Shown: in pieces, positions 31,905-44,040 of the stretch | How positions within the stretch are numbered: position 1 is the first letter of the stretch | Layout: every line of letters begins with the position of its first letter | NCBI RefSeq assembly: GCF_050624435.1 | Contig: NC_134541.1 | Location: forward strand, 101,242,805 to 101,306,804 | Direction of reading: 5' to 3' | DNA from: Tenrec ecaudatus | Lineage: Eukaryota; Chordata; Mammalia; Afrosoricida; Tenrecidae | DNA: 64,000 bases | Notes under the pieces: generated by a model | Seen by the model: the letters and a program-made list of their open reading frames with translations, nothing else | Told to the model about the DNA's origin: nothing | Database searches by the model: none | Program-made: the position numbers and the translations under genes

Positions 31905-33785
31905 GGGTGGTTTTAGTTACTAGGGTCATGGGACTTTGGGGGAATGTGTCTGATTCTTCCCTGCTGCCCTCAGACAGGATACCCGCCCCACATGTCAGGT
32001 CTCCGTCCAGGAGGCCCACTGGGCCTTTGTGGGAGGTCCAGTTCCAGATGGCGCTGTATCCCACAGTAGCTGTGCACTGAGAGAGCGAGCAACCGAGCCG
32101 AGAGACAGCTGCAGGGAGATGTCTCCGATGACCAGCTCAGCGCTCACCTGCGACAAGCTCCAACATGCCTGCCCCCCACCCCACCCCGTTCTTGCCCTGC
32201 ACCCTGAGCCTCAACAAAAAGGACACATGTGTCCTCTGCCCTGCTCTGTCCCTCAGCAGTCCCCAAGCATCCATCTGGGCTCCTCACAAGCGTTTCAGGT
32301 CTGAAACCCAAAGGTGAGGCCGAGTCAGTGCCTGCAGAGGTCAGAGGAGTGGGTAGAGACAGTCCCTGCGGGGTCAGCCAGGCTGGTCCCCCAGGGAGGA
32401 CTGCCCAGGGGGTGGGGTGGGTTGTGCAGATGAAGGCTGGCCCTAGTCAAGGGGCCCCATCTCCACACTACCCCATCAAGTGTGGGGTCAGGGGAGACAA
32501 CAGCACGGGCAGGGTGGGGAGAGGGGTCAGATTCAGAAGGTCTTCATGGGTGTCCCATGCCTCTACAATCTGTCCCACCCAGTCCCGCCCTGAGGCCCCA
32601 CTGCTAGAATGAACCGGCCAGGCCTCAGTGTGTACCCCAGCTCTGTGCAACTAGCTGAGACTCATGGACTGGTGGCTTGCCCATGCCCCCAAACCCACGC
32701 CCTCCCCCTGGCTCTAAAGCACAACACAGGGAAGGCTCAAAACACCACAATCGGGGAGGACTAAAAATGACAGGCGTTTATTTATTTCCTCATCATTCTG
32801 GGCCCAGAAGCTCAAGAGAAAACCACCACAGAAACCCTCTGGCTGGAGAAAATGGCTCCTGGGGGCTCCAGGCGCTCCTTAGCTGGGAAGGCATCATCCC
32901 GGCCTTCAGGGTCCTCCCTCCCACCCCTACATGCCTTCTCTTTTGACTCTCACCGCTACGACCTGTATAGATCGCCCTTTCCCACATAAGCTGGTCTTCA
33001 CGGGTTCCAGGGGGCAGGTCAGGGACATACTTGAAGGGCCACCATTCAAAACCTTCATTGTGAAGTTCAAGGGCTATGACACCTGTAAAGAGTGGGGCCC
33101 GGTTCCCAGGCCCCATGGGCGTCCTTACTGCGTGTTCTACTGGACAGGGTTATTAATAGCCTTAGCTGCACACAAGTACTGTGAACTGGACCGGGGCCTG
33201 CTGGAGGAGGAGAGATAAGAGTCTGGGAGGAAGCCTTCGGAAGTGCAGGCCCATAGGACCACCCTGAGCCCAAGGCATTGGCCTAAATGTGGACAGGGAA
33301 AGAGACTTGAGGCAAAGCCAGGGAGAAGGCGATCGATCACACAAGGTCCAGTGGGCAGTCAGTCAGTGCTTGAGCCTTCGTCCTGAAGTGCTAGAGCCTG
33401 AGCAGGAGTCAGCAGTACTGGGCAGTGTGGTGAAGGACCGGGCAGCAATCTGTCCCATTGGGCATGGCCTCAGCTAATAGCCAGGGTGAGGCCTCACTGT
33501 GGCTTAACAGGGAGGGGAGTAGAGGCAGGAGGTGGGACTCAAAAGGAGGGACACTTTTCCAAAGGCCTCCTATGGCTCACCCAGCATTCCCAGCAGGGAG
33601 GGGATAGTGCCCGTCAGGTAATGAAGCCAAGCTTCAAAAACCCAAATGGCATGCCCAGAGCCTCACAGCAATGCACATGGGGACTGGAGCCTGGCTAGGC
33701 AAATCAACCCCCAGACCCTGCAATTAATCCATTCATGCATCCATCAATCCATCTAATAAGCCCTCTCCCCAGCCTCCACTGATGC
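31905..33785. other. Intergenic between PRM3 and TNP2
   Basis: No exon signature is visible. The longest + strand open frame (32931-33218, 95 codons) has no domain I recognise and no promoter or poly(A) context. Confidence 0.4.
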
Positions 33786-33789
33786 CCAC

Positions 33790-33965
33790 CTAGGCCATTA
33801 GTTGCTGTCAAGCTGACCCTAACCCATGATGGCCCTGATGTGTCAGGATAGAACCTGGCTCTACAGTGGTTGCTTTTTCAGAAGATCACCAGGCCTTTCC
33901 TCCAAGGCACCTCTGGGTAGACTCCTATCGCCAACCTTCCAGTGAGCTGCTCCCAGGTGAGTTGG
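33790..33965 (-). mobile_element. Afrotherian SINE, other subtype, reverse
   Basis: GTTGCTGTCAAGCTGACCCT, AACCCATGATGGCCCTGATG, AAGATCACCAGGCCTTTCCT and CAAGGCACCTCTGGGTAGAC match the build of 52150-52330. The family is a tRNA-type SINE different from the main AfroSINE group. Confidence 0.6.
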
Positions 33966-34104
33966 CCACTGGCAGTACCCAGGGCTCCTCGCTCAGTCAG
34001 CAGGCCTCAGAGCTGTGCTCCTGGCTCCAGGCTGCCTGGCAAAAACCAGGAAGCACAGGGAGACTGTTCACAGGCAGTGGTTACTGAGCTTTCATGCTTC
34101 TGTG

Positions 34105-34245
34105 CTGATGCTAAGCCTAAGCTGACCGTTCCTCACAGGCTCTTGTTTGATTCTCCCCATGACCCTGTAGGAGGAGCACTACTGCCGCCTCCATTATGCA
34201 AAGATGGGGGCACTGGAACCTAGAGGGATGTGACTGTAAGGGACG
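34105..34245 (+). mobile_element. MIR-type SINE
   Basis: CTCTTGTTTGATTCTCCCCA, GAGCACTACTGCCGCCTCCA and AAAGATGGGGGCACTGGAAC form a MIR-like core ahead of the TNP2 promoter. Confidence 0.55.
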
Positions 34246-34440
34246 AGCAGATCTTGGGTGAAGACCCAGCTCAGCCTAGCCCGGGGTCCCTACTCTGACC
34301 AACAGATGGGAATTTCACCCAGGGTACCTCTGAGAGTGTTTGGCCCTAGGGTGCAGGGTGAGTGGGAGGGGGAGGCATCTCCTGGCCAGGCCACATCTGT
34401 TGCATCCTCTGTGGCCTGTGCCATCATAATCAGCCCCAAC

Positions 34441-34447
34441 TATAAAA
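34441..34447 (+). promoter_or_regulatory. TNP2 TATA box
   Basis: TATAAAA lies 95 bp upstream of the TNP2 start codon, giving a cap site near 34470 and a leader of about 65 nt. Confidence 0.8.
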
Positions 34448-34535
34448 CTGGGGGCTACAGGGCCCCTGGGAAGCTGGGCCTGCTGGCAGAGGAGGAGCAG
34501 GAGGTGGCTCTGCCCCCTCCAAGTGTGGCCCCCCC

Positions 34536-35651
34536 ATGGACACCAAGACCCAGAGCCTTCCCATAACCCAACCCCAGCCCCACAGCAGCTCTCGGTCCAA
34601 GAACCACACGTGCAGCCACTACTGCAATTGCAGCTCCCACTGCCAGGGCTGCAGTCTGAGCCAGCGGGGCAGCCGGAGCACCAGCCTGAACCCGCCCAGC
34701 CACCGCTGCCCAGGGAGCCACCGCAGCCTGGCCCACCAAAGCCAGAGTCCACAGCCTGGCCTGCCCCCAAAGCACTCCAAACAGACCATGCACTCCCACC
34801 ACCCACCCACGAGGGTCACTGTCCCCCGCAGCAGCAACTCCAGGAGCAGAAAGCCCTTGGCAGGAAGAGTGAACAAGAAGAAAAGCAAGAGGCGCCGGCA
34901 AGCACACAAACCCAGGAGGCGCCTGGGCCTCCCTGCAGGTGAGGAGGGGCTCCTGGAGGCCCATAGATAAGGGGGGCAGCCCAGCTGGGCTGAGGCAAAG
35001 GTCCTGCCTCATGGGTCACAGAGGGAAGAGTAATCATGGCAGTGGACAAGTTGAGTGTGTGATGCAAGGCCCCTCTGGGCCTAGTTCTTCAGATAAACTG
35101 GGTGGAGAAGATGAGCCAAGGGCAGATTCCATAGACTGAACCATGAATGCTGGGTAGGGGTGGGGGTGGGGAATGGGACTGGGTGGAGACATTTGAGATG
35201 GTTAGGCAGAGGGATTAATGAATGAGGATGATGGTTGCTTGGGTGGATTACAGGGTAAGGTTAAATAGAAGCGTGATTGGCAGGCTGTTACAGGAATGGT
35301 TGGTTGGGTCGATGGCTGAAAGGATGTGGTTGGTTGGCTAGATGAAGTGGATGTGCGTTTGTAGAGCTGATGTCACGGGATAGATGCTGGTCTGGGCCAG
35401 GTATCCTTGAATGGAATGTTGGATAAATGATGGAATGAGTGAAAAGTCAGGATGGGGGACGGATTCACATAGGCCAAAAGCACCTTTGAGAGAAGTCTGG
35501 GGCGCCAGAGGTCCCCAGTTTGGTTACAAAGAGGTACTTCACTTCAAAACTCAGAGGGTTAAGTAAGCTTACAAAGCAGCTATGAAAGAACGCCTTCTCT
35601 TTCCTATCCCTTAGGGCGGAAATACAACTAAGGAAACCTCACCCGGGTGTC
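34536..35651 (+). CDS. TNP2: Nuclear transition protein 2
   Basis: TNP2 encodes the zinc-binding basic protein that takes over from histones in mid-spermatids before protamines are loaded. Exons are 34536-34938 and 35635-35651, with a 696-bp phase-1 intron. The product has 139 residues (human 138), starting MDTKTQSLPITQPQPHSSSR. A Cys/His cluster at 24-39 (HTCSHYCNCSSHCQGC) fits the zinc-binding region. The middle is rich in Ser, Pro and His, with the conserved QSQSPQPGLPPKHSKQTMHS at 68-87. Residues 111-129 (RVNKKKSKRRRQAHKPRRR) form the basic, nuclear-targeting and DNA-condensing tail. The tiny second exon adds only GRKYN, matching the short end of the mammalian protein. Without splicing the frame runs on to 34970, which would give a false C-terminus. 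Confidence 0.96.
34939..35634 (+). other. TNP2 intron with degenerate TGGTTGG-type repeats
   Basis: The 696-bp intron starts GTGAGG and ends CCCTTAG. Between about 35214 and 35450 it holds loosely repeated TGGTTGG, GGATGA and GGGTGGAT words, a decayed minisatellite-like stretch. Confidence 0.85.
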
Positions 35652-35749
35652 CCTGTGGCGGTTTCATCCCGTGATGAGTGCCCCACTCGTGGAATGCCAG
35701 CGCCAACCTTGCTGCAGGAACACGTGACTGGGCGATTTCTATGCACACG

Positions 35750-35755
35750 ATTAAA
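35750..35755 (+). terminator. TNP2 poly(A) signal
   Basis: ATTAAA, the common variant signal, lies 99 bp after the stop codon. Confidence 0.75.
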
Positions 35756-35789
35756 GCTGGTACACTGGAACCTGAAGCTTGTGCCAGCT

Positions 35790-36870
35790 CTCTGATTTCC
35801 CAGTGTCTGGGGGCTCCGTTGGCTACTTCAGGGGCAGGGCGGGTCCCAGTACCCAGGGACCCAAGAAGCCTTTGAGCTGGAAGTCTCTTGCTCTTGGGGC
35901 ACATGCGTTTGAAAATCATTTGTCTTGTTGCCCCAGTTTCCAAGACGAGGGGTTTTCACACGGGAACGGACCACTGAAGCAAACGCATGTTCTCTTTGCC
36001 CAAATGCTCTCGTTTGCATTTCAAACTACTAACCAAGCCAGTACACCACCAGCATGCCCTGCCAGTCACAACTTGGCACAAGAGACTTCAAGAGCCCTCT
36101 CAGGAAGAGGTCCGTTTCCTGACCACTGCGGGTCTGCCTATTTACGTGTGCCTAAAGACTGCCGACCTGCCATGGTCAGGAAACTGATCTCTTCCAGAGA
36201 GGTACACAGGCAGCGATGAGATGCTCAGTCACTCAGAGGCACATCAACGAGAAACAGCCTCCCCCACTCCCATCAGCCCGCCCCCTTGACAAGAGGGGAA
36301 AAAAATCCACCAAGCAGACTGTTTCACTTGCTTGGTGAGTGAGTCGGCCACATTCAGGAAAGGGGACGGCAGATGGTAAATTCGCCCCAGGAGCAGGTCA
36401 GCGGACTGGAGTAGTCAACGCGAAGGGGAGTCTGGGGAAATGCACACGGCTGGGCTGGGGCGGAGCTCCCAACCATCACCTGCCCTGGGACCTGTCACTC
36501 CTGCTGGCCCTTAGGGTCATCCTCCTGGGGCTGGAATGGCATTTGATGTGCAAGCCCCCGAGGTTGTGCCGATGGGAATGCTGGGCTTTTGGAACAGCCC
36601 TCTGGGCCCCTGGGAGGAAGTCCACTTGCTAGATGGGGCGTGAGCTGGGGCTGAAGCCCAGCTGTGCCCCACCAGCCCTGGCCAGTGCCCTCTGCCTGGC
36701 ATCACACTTCCTGCTTTCAGAGGGCACTGGTGATTCCAGGCAATCTCTGAGCCCAGTCTCCTCTCTTCCCCTGTCACAGCGACTCCTGCCAGCCTCCTGG
36801 GCCTGCCTCAGTCTCCACTGGCTCTGCCCCTCCCTGGGTGGGTCTATCTGCCCCCGGAACCTGAGAAAGC
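35790..36870. other. Intergenic, nothing recognised
   Basis: No gene or named repeat is seen. Confidence 0.35.
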
Positions 36871-36872
36871 AA

Positions 36873-36955
36873 ACAGCGGTGGGTGGTGGGTTCAAACCTG
36901 AGACTGTATGGTTATTAGCAGCTCAGCCCATAGCCCTCTGGGCCACTAGGGTCCC
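36873..36955 (-). mobile_element. AfroSINE fragment, reverse
   Basis: GTGGGTTCAAACCTGAGACT, TAGCAGCTCAGCCCATAGC and CCACTAGGGTCCC give the head half in reverse. Confidence 0.65.
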
Positions 36956-36959
36956 TTAA

Positions 36960-38465
36960 GCATACACACGACACGTGCAAACATGCTAAGACTCTTTCCA
37001 GTTGCCAGGAAGAGGAGGCTTCTGTTCTCTCCCCTACAACAAAGCAGCCTCTCTGACGGAGCTCCCCAAGGCCCTCCGCAAGGGCCGCCAGCCCTTGACA
37101 GTGCTGTCCCGCACCTAGCCACCGGCCCCAAGGACTGGACTGCGCCTCACTCAGGAGCTGCCGATCCATGCTCACACGCCCCTCAAATTCCTGTGACAGG
37201 GTGAGGGGAGGGTGGGGAGGGCCTCCCCCTCTACACAGCCGAGCATGACGGACAAAGCCTGGGAGAGACTCAGGAACAGAGGCTCAGAAGGGAGCCATCT
37301 GTTTCCTAAAGACATTTGGAGAAAACCAATGTTGGTGTGGTCAAGCCCCCACTCACGGTACTTCTGTGACCAAGCGGGGCACTGGCAGAGTAGGGCGAGG
37401 GTGCGGGTGGGGGTCCAGCTTCAACAGACACCAAAGATCTGGGGACCATTGGGAACTGGGTTGTGGGTAGAGCTTACAAGAGTTTGAAGGAGCTAACAGT
37501 AAAAGGCACGACCTCCCCGGGAGACCATTCCTGGGAAGCGTGGTTCTCAAAGGGCAGGCTGGCGAGCGAGGGCTTAGAAAGAAGCCAGGAGAGCCATGGA
37601 GCTCCAGGAAATACGCAGGGCAATAGCAAGGTGACTCCTCAGAAGAAAATGAGGGTCATGCGGGACAATGGGGCCGCAGGGGACCTGTCTAAATGGTGTC
37701 TGAATGACTGGGTGACAAGATGCCCAGTGGCGTCTCCTTGCTGCGTAGAGCTTCATCCAGAGGAAAGAAATGAAAACAATGTATGTACCAGGGAAGAGCA
37801 TGTGTCCCCAAATGTTCCGAGGACGGGGCTGCACACACGCATAAGACGCTGCGGGGCAGCCACAAGCACGACAGCAGGAGACCTGTAGGCTTAAGGCTGG
37901 CGGGGAGAGGAAGAACACTGCCTCCCTTTTGGAATTCTGTTGTGGAACTCATCTATTTTCCTCCAAGAGTAGGCTTGCTGGGGTTCAACTCCCTTCCAGA
38001 TGGAACCACTGCCCAAAGCTGAGAGGGTGGGGCTGCTATGCCCAAGGAGAAGAATGGAGCTGAGGGGATGGGATGGTCACTAATAAACTAGAATAGGGGT
38101 GCCCAAAGCTCAGGGAGCTGAGTAACTGCCCCAGTGGGCCTGAAAAGAACTGAAGCCTAGGGCCGAGGAGCCTCCACTAACAAGCCGGGGGGCGTGGCCA
38201 ATGCCCAGCATCTGCAGGGCAGGGCCCTTGCCCAGGAGGTCTTAGAGAATGGAGGATTATTTTCAGGCCTGGAGAGTTGTGTGATATACTTTTTCTGGGA
38301 CTCGGTCTTGCCTTTATCCATCCTTGGCAGCAAATTTCTCCCATTTGCATTGCCTGGACTCTGGAAAGAGATTAACTGACATTCTAGATTTCACAGGTTC
38401 ACTGATGAAGTTTGCCCCAAGATGGAAAAAGTTGAAAGTCTCCCCTACAGATGATTCAGATGAGA
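36960..38465. other. Intergenic, nothing recognised
   Basis: No gene or named repeat is seen. Confidence 0.35.
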
Positions 38466-38467
38466 TT

Positions 38468-39440
38468 TTGATTTATGATTTTTAAAATAACACAATAAAA
38501 TGCTGGCGAGGTTGTGGGGAGATTGGAACTTTTATACACTGCAGGCGCCCCCCCCCCCCCGCCCCCCGCCCAGAGAAAACAGTGTGGTGCTAGGCACAGA
38601 AAGGTCTTAGGATTCGGCAACCCAGATAGGAAAGTTCACGGACCAAGGATTGTAAATAACAAAATCCAAGATCAGAGGAGGGAAGTGTATTGGAGCTTAA
38701 ATTCTGAGCACCCCACTTGCAGAAGACTGTGGCGACAGTGAAGGCCAAAAATACACTCAGAGCTACCCCAAGGGTCCCTTGGACCATAGAACAGGGCTGT
38801 GAAGAGCCCTGCCCACAGAGCACAAACTACACAGAGATTATGTGAAGACCTAATCTGTAATATGAATAGACATGCACACCTGTGTCCACTGCTGGATTGT
38901 TCACGAAACCCAAAAGATGGAAAAGGCCTAAGTGCCCATCAGTGGATGAGCAAACACACACAGTGGTCACACAGACAATGGAATGAATACTATGTACCTA
39001 GGAAGGCGGGCAAGGGGGTCACAAAGCACTTCTTTTTAACATGAATGAATGTGGAGAATATTACACTGAGTGAAATCAATCAATCAATCACAGAAAGACA
39101 ACATTACCTGTCCCTCTATTTAAAGAAGTCAGGAAAGCACATTTCTTTGTTGGTTACCAGGTGTGGGAAGAGAGGGAAGGGGACTTACCTTCTAGAAGAA
39201 AAAAAAGATGGTATCTGGCTACCACTGCTGTCTGATCAGGGCCCTAGAAGGTCCTTGATGGGATGGGAGAAAACCGTAGTACCAGAGGCCTCAAAAGACC
39301 AGTCTTCCTGGACCAAGGGGACAGAGAGCAAGCCCCGAAACGCTCGCCATCTTTCAACGAAACAACAGACTGGCTCAAAAAATAAACAATACCACCATGA
39401 GTAAAGGGTCCCTTAAACAATAAACGACAGGAGACTAGAT
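38468..39440 (+). mobile_element. Old L1 LINE, end of ORF2 and 3' UTR
   Basis: AAATGCTGGCGAGGTTGTGG, CACTGCTGGATTGTTCACGA, AAAAGATGGAAAAGGCCTAA, GTGCCCATCAGTGGATGAGC and GAATATTACACTGAGTGAAA follow the last part of L1 ORF2 in order. A 3' UTR stretch follows to about 39440. It is broken by many stops. An AATC microsatellite (39075-39090) and a poly(C) run (38548-38570) interrupt it. Confidence 0.8.
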
Positions 39441-39689
39441 AGTCAGACAGCCAGGGAGGCTTAGGGCAATGGAAACACAACCAACAGTAGAAACGAGGCA
39501 GACGTATGATCACATGGTAGCGACTGCAAATTGTTAAAAGAGGAAACGAATTTTCTGGGTAAATGTTTACCTAAAGCACAATGAAATATTATTTTAAGAT
39601 GGAGAATGTGATGAGGAGAATGTGTTTGGCATGTGGCCAAGGACGAGAGACTTGGAGGTCCTAGCAGCAGGAGGTCAGAATGAAATGTG

Positions 39690-40005
39690 CCCCCACAAGA
39701 TGTGCTAAAAATCCTAACCTCCACATGTGTGGTTACCCTATTTGGAAATCGGTTTTGTTATGCTAATGAGGCAGGTGTGTCTTAAATCAATCTCTTCTGA
39801 GATATTAAAGAGATTAAGCAAGCCATGGAGCAGGGCGGAGATGAGGGAAGCGATATGCTAAGGCAGAATGAAGACTGCCCAGGAGTAAAATCTCAGAAGA
39901 GACAAGGGCCTCCCCCAGAGCTGACAGAGAGAGCAAGTCGCCCCCAGAACTGGTACCCTGAATTCAGACTTCTTGCCTCTTAACCTGTTATTGCAGCCCT
40001 AGAGA
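39690..40005 (+). repeat. Unclassified LTR-like repeat, second copy
   Basis: AAAAATCCTAACCTCCACAT and TTATTGCAGCCCTAGAGAAC TAG frame a unit whose end aligns with 24897-25000. The build resembles MaLR LTRs. Confidence 0.45.
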
Positions 40006-40007
40006 AC

Positions 40008-40185
40008 TAGAGCCCCAGTGGCACAGTGGTTACATCTTGGGAACCTCAAAGTCCATGGCTGGAAACCACCAGGCCCTCCATGGGAGAGAGGAAGCTTTCT
40101 GCTCCTATAAAGACAAGGGCAGTTTTACTCTGTCTCTTAGGGTTACTATGAGTCAGAGTTGACTCACTGGCCGCAGGTTTGGCGT
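40008..40185 (+). mobile_element. AfroSINE-type SINE
   Basis: The head AGAGCCCCAGTGGCACAGTG, CATGGCTGGAAACCACC and the tail GGTTACTATGAGTCAGAGTT GACTCACTGG are present. It sits directly at the end of the LTR-like repeat. Confidence 0.85.
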
Positions 40186-40264
40186 TAGAGAATTGTAATA
40201 GGCCCCTTCTCCCTGGTAGGCTGGATGCTAGGCTGTGGGCAGCGTGGTAGCCCTAGACTAGAAG

Positions 40265-40372
40265 CCACAGTCGACACCCAGCTGGGTCTGGACTCTGGGT
40301 ATGCTGCTTCCCAGTTGTGTGGCCTAGGGCAAGGCACCTGGCTTCTCTGGGACTACAAAATGGGCAGTGATG
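40265..40372 (-). mobile_element. MIR-type SINE
   Basis: GCTTCCCAGTTGTGTGGCCT, AGGGCAAGGCACCTGGCTTC and CTACAAAATGGGCAGTGATG are the classic MIR core. Orientation is not certain. Confidence 0.65.
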
Positions 40373-40374
40373 CG

Positions 40375-42425
40375 GGCCAGCTGTAAAGACGTTTCTGGTC
40401 TTGTGGCAGTTGGAGGACCCTGCTCGGCCACGCCACAGCCAGGCAGACCTCTGTGCCTAGGCAGAATTGTGAGTTTTCACTTTCCCTTTCCTGCTCTGGT
40501 GGGAGCCTGCTGGGAAAAGCAGCCCCTCGCCAGGGCCAGTGCTCTCATCCTGAAACTGCCCTCTGCCCCAGCAGCCTGGGCCCTCCCAGTTCCCAGGGGA
40601 GGCTATGCCCCAGGGGCACTCCTTGCTGGCGACCGAGAGTCTGGATTGTGGGATCTGCTCCACATCCCTTGCCTTTATAAGGAGTGTTTTCGCTCCTGCA
40701 GTATTTCATCTGTGGGGGTTCACTATTAAGTAAGGGTCAGGGGTCGTCAGGCAGGCACGTGGAGCCAAACAAAGGATTCACCGCCCCATTTCCGATCAGA
40801 GCCAGTGCTATGGAGGGAACTTGACAACTGGCAGGACCAAGGATTGGGATGGAGGGTGGATTTCCCAAGACAAGGCGGTGACACTGGAGTAGAGGCCTGG
40901 AGACTTGGCAGAACCGCCAGGGGCCTGCTGAGGTCTGTCTAGAGACCAGACAGCACAGAGGCCCCACAGCTAGGCCAGATGGGCAGGGGTGAGGGTCAGA
41001 GAGGAGGCAAGTGCCGTCGGTGTGGCACCACAGGGATGTACTCAGGAGGCACTTGGCTGTGGCAGAGTCCAGAACGCTTGGGCTGCTGATCTATCCGACA
41101 GCGGTGCTATAGCCAAGGCCTGCCATCCTTGTGTAGCCTGGAAAGGGCTACACAAATGGCCCGATTGAGCTGGGACCCTCCTGCTCTGCAAGGAACAGCA
41201 CTGGGTGGGGAGGCACTCTGTAAACAGACACCCCTGATGCAGCAGTAACCCTCGTCTTGGCTCTGTGAGGGGGCCTGCTCACTGTCAGTTCTCCACACGC
41301 CTGCATGGATTTTCTCACCATGGAGGAGGCGATGCATCTGAGTTGGGGGTGCCAGCTCTAGGCACTCAGCTTCTGTTCCTAGCTGGCCCCTCTCTTCCTG
41401 CGTCTCTGGCCAGCTTTTCTCAGAAGAGACTGATTGACAGACACCATAATCCCGCCTCATTCTCCAAATAAAGACAAGCCCTCCCCAAGGGCTGGCCCTC
41501 AGTCAACGGTCACATTTCCCTCCTGGAATCTAGGTTTAGTTTCATTTTGAACCCAGTGCTTTAGAAAGTGAAACCCAAACTGCCTGTCATGACTGACCCG
41601 GAGGTCAGCCCATGTACCCGGCAACCCCAGTCACAGGCACTGTGGCTCTCTAACCGGGGTTTGACCCAGGCAAGGAAACTGAGGCACAGAAGAGTCTGAA
41701 GCGACAAAGGGTTGGTGAGACCTGCCTCCCTCACCTCAGGCCAATCTGGCTTTCTGGGGCACGGGCTGGTTTGCTAGGGGCAGCCCCACGGTTGGGCGGA
41801 ATCACAAGGATAAGGAGACAGGGGTGTTACAACGAGGTCAAGGCCTATCCAGGTTATGACCCCTGCCTTTGCCTCGAGGGTGGGAGACAGCCTGTTTCCC
41901 TATCTGCAGAACAGGGAGACCAGATTGCTGGGCCATGTCAGCATTCTAATGGGGCTTTAAGGGCTACAGCATCATCAGGCATTGTTGAAGTCAATGTACC
42001 ACAGGTGTTTTTAAATGAGGATGGAGGGAGCTGGGAAGGAGTGTGGAGGGGCCTAGAGGAGGCCCCAGCCTGTGGGGAGGGAGGATGGCTTCCTCTAGCA
42101 GCTCTGCTGGGCTGTCCGTGAGGGGTGGGCTGCACGTGGGCCAACAGCTGTGCATTTACAGAGTACTGCCGAGGAGGCTGTTGGCTGCAGGACAAGTTCT
42201 GCAGGAGCCAGCCCAGCCCACAATCGGAGACCTGAAGAACATCGTCTCTGCTGTGCCTTCTCTGGCCTGTCCTCCTCTACATGGGCTCACAGGAAGCCAC
42301 TGCCCACCGCCAGGCACAGTCAGATGAGAGTGACAGTTTCCATACCCCAGGGATTACTCTGAACACTTGACCTACAACCATACAGACAATCACAAAACAA
42401 GGTAGGCCAGAAGGACTTATTTGTC
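40375..42425. other. Intergenic, nothing recognised
   Basis: This is mostly unique-looking G/C-rich sequence without exon signatures. Confidence 0.35.
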
Positions 42426-42429
42426 CCAT

Positions 42430-42640
42430 TTCACAGGGGAAGAAAGAACTGGGTCCCCCTCCAAAACCTGTGTTGGAATGGTAACCTCCAGGCTGTGGTC
42501 ATGCCCCCAATGGGAATGGGTAGTCTTTGTGATAGTCATGAAACAGCCCTGGTCAATCTCTTTTGAGATAGTAACAGAGAAAAAGGCCAGCTAGCGAGCA
42601 GAAATAGACAAAGACAGAGGCCCAGACTCATGGAAATCTC
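42430..42640 (+). repeat. Unclassified LTR-like repeat, third copy
   Basis: GGGTCCCCCTCCAAAACCTG, GGAATGGTAACCTCCAGGCT and CAATCTCTTTTGAGATAGTA share the opening and middle pattern with 39700-39810. Confidence 0.4.
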
Positions 42641-42644
42641 CTGG

Positions 42645-43780
42645 ACTAGGCTGTGGAAGCTGGAGGACAAACCCCCACCCCTCCAACAGCCCCAGGGCCA
42701 GGGCCAGTTCTGACTTCTGGCCTTAACCATAGCAGATGTTCGTCTGCTAAGAACCCCCCACTTGCGGTAATCTGTGACAAGAGCATAGAGAACCAGCCAT
42801 GCCAGGCCCCGTGGCTAGAGACTGCGGAGGTGAGATTAGAACCCAGGGAGGCTGGCTCTGCAGTGTAGTTAGTCCCCACCACATTCTGTTTCATGCATCG
42901 TCACACATGCAGGGGCAGGCACCTACGCATAAACCCTGGGCCTCTTCTGCTATAAGGGCTGACGAAGCCCAAGTGGTCTCCCAAAAGGTCACATATTCCC
43001 CAGATGGTGGCATCTCTCTTGTCCCTCAGCAGGGGTGCCAAACAGATGGTTCATCAACATCTGGGGAATAACCTCCCATGGCACGGTTCTGCTGCATACA
43101 CAAACACCCCAGGACAGCTACACACATGACCTCCACCTACTCCTGCCACACAGGAATTCAGGGATCTGACTGGACCTGAGCTAAGCTAGCGCTAGGCTAC
43201 CCCATGCCGCCACGAACAGGGAGGCACTCTGGGGCCTGCTGGAAGAGCGCCTGGTATCAGGCTTTTCCAGAGAGAAGCCGGCAGCTGCGGTCCGCACCGA
43301 TCTGTAGAGGGCAGTATGCACTAGCGCCAGCCACTCCGAGAGTCCGGCGATCACACCGGGCTGCAGGACTCCCCACCCCGCCATCCCCAACTCTCGTTTG
43401 TTTTCTTCGGTTCAAAGATACCAGCCAGGTGCTATGATCCAGGCCTGTGCGTGGAAGAACCCAACAGCTCGCACCAAGGGCACAAGGCAGCCCAGAGTAG
43501 GGGAGGGCTGCGGCCCCGGCACCTACTCGAGGAGGCGGGGCTGCTCGCCCGAAGCCCTGACCACCAAAACCTCCTCCCTCCCGGGGGTCTTGGATCCAGC
43601 AGCAGCAGCAGCAGGAGGAGGAGGGGTCCCCTGGCCGGCAGGGCCCAGAGGGTGGCCAGCGTGGCCCGAGTCTATAGGCAGTTGGTGTGGGAGGGGGAGG
43701 GTTCAGAAGGCTAGAAAGCTTGCAGTCGGTTTAAAGGAGCGTCACGCCTGAGAACCAACAATTATGTCGAAAGGTCCCCA
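42645..43780. other. Unique sequence upstream of the SOCS1 island
   Basis: No gene is recognised. A short CAGCAG/GGAGGA run lies at 43599-43624. CpG density rises after about 43200. Confidence 0.4.
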
Positions 43781-44030
43781 AGTCTTGCAGCGTGTAACCA
43801 GCGTCCGGCGCGTCGTCCCCCAGCGAGGACTCCGGGCGAGCGAGCGAGGGCCCACTCGGGGCGCCCGCGCCCAGCCGCGGCCGTCGCCGTGCTTCCCCGG
43901 CCCCTGGGTTTCCAGCTGCGGCGCCACCGATCAGCCTGGCCCCGCCCGGCTTCCGAGGAACTCGCGCCCGCCGCGAGCCTCCTCCCGCGCCGCCCAAGGG
44001 TTCCTCCAAAGCCTGCGGTCAGGTCGCCGT

Positions 44031-44040
44031 TTCCTGGGAA
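44031..44040 (+). promoter_or_regulatory. STAT6-type site in the SOCS1 promoter
   Basis: TTCCTGGGAA fits TTC-N4-GAA, the spacing preferred by STAT6. It lies about 500 bp upstream of the likely cap site. STAT6 control of SOCS1 is established in other mammals; use of this copy is inferred. Confidence 0.5.

Noticed and set aside
32931-33218. Plus-strand open frame of 95 codons between PRM3 and TNP2
   Set aside because: No recognised domain, Kozak or splice context; overlapped by an antisense frame of similar length (32793-33116).
34939-34970. TNP2 reading frame continuing past exon 1
   Set aside because: It runs into the intron after a GTGAGG donor; the spliced end GRKYN fits the family, the unspliced end does not.
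34455-35012. Minus-strand open frame of 185 codons antisense to TNP2
   Set aside because: Overlaps the TNP2 coding exon completely and has a biased composition.
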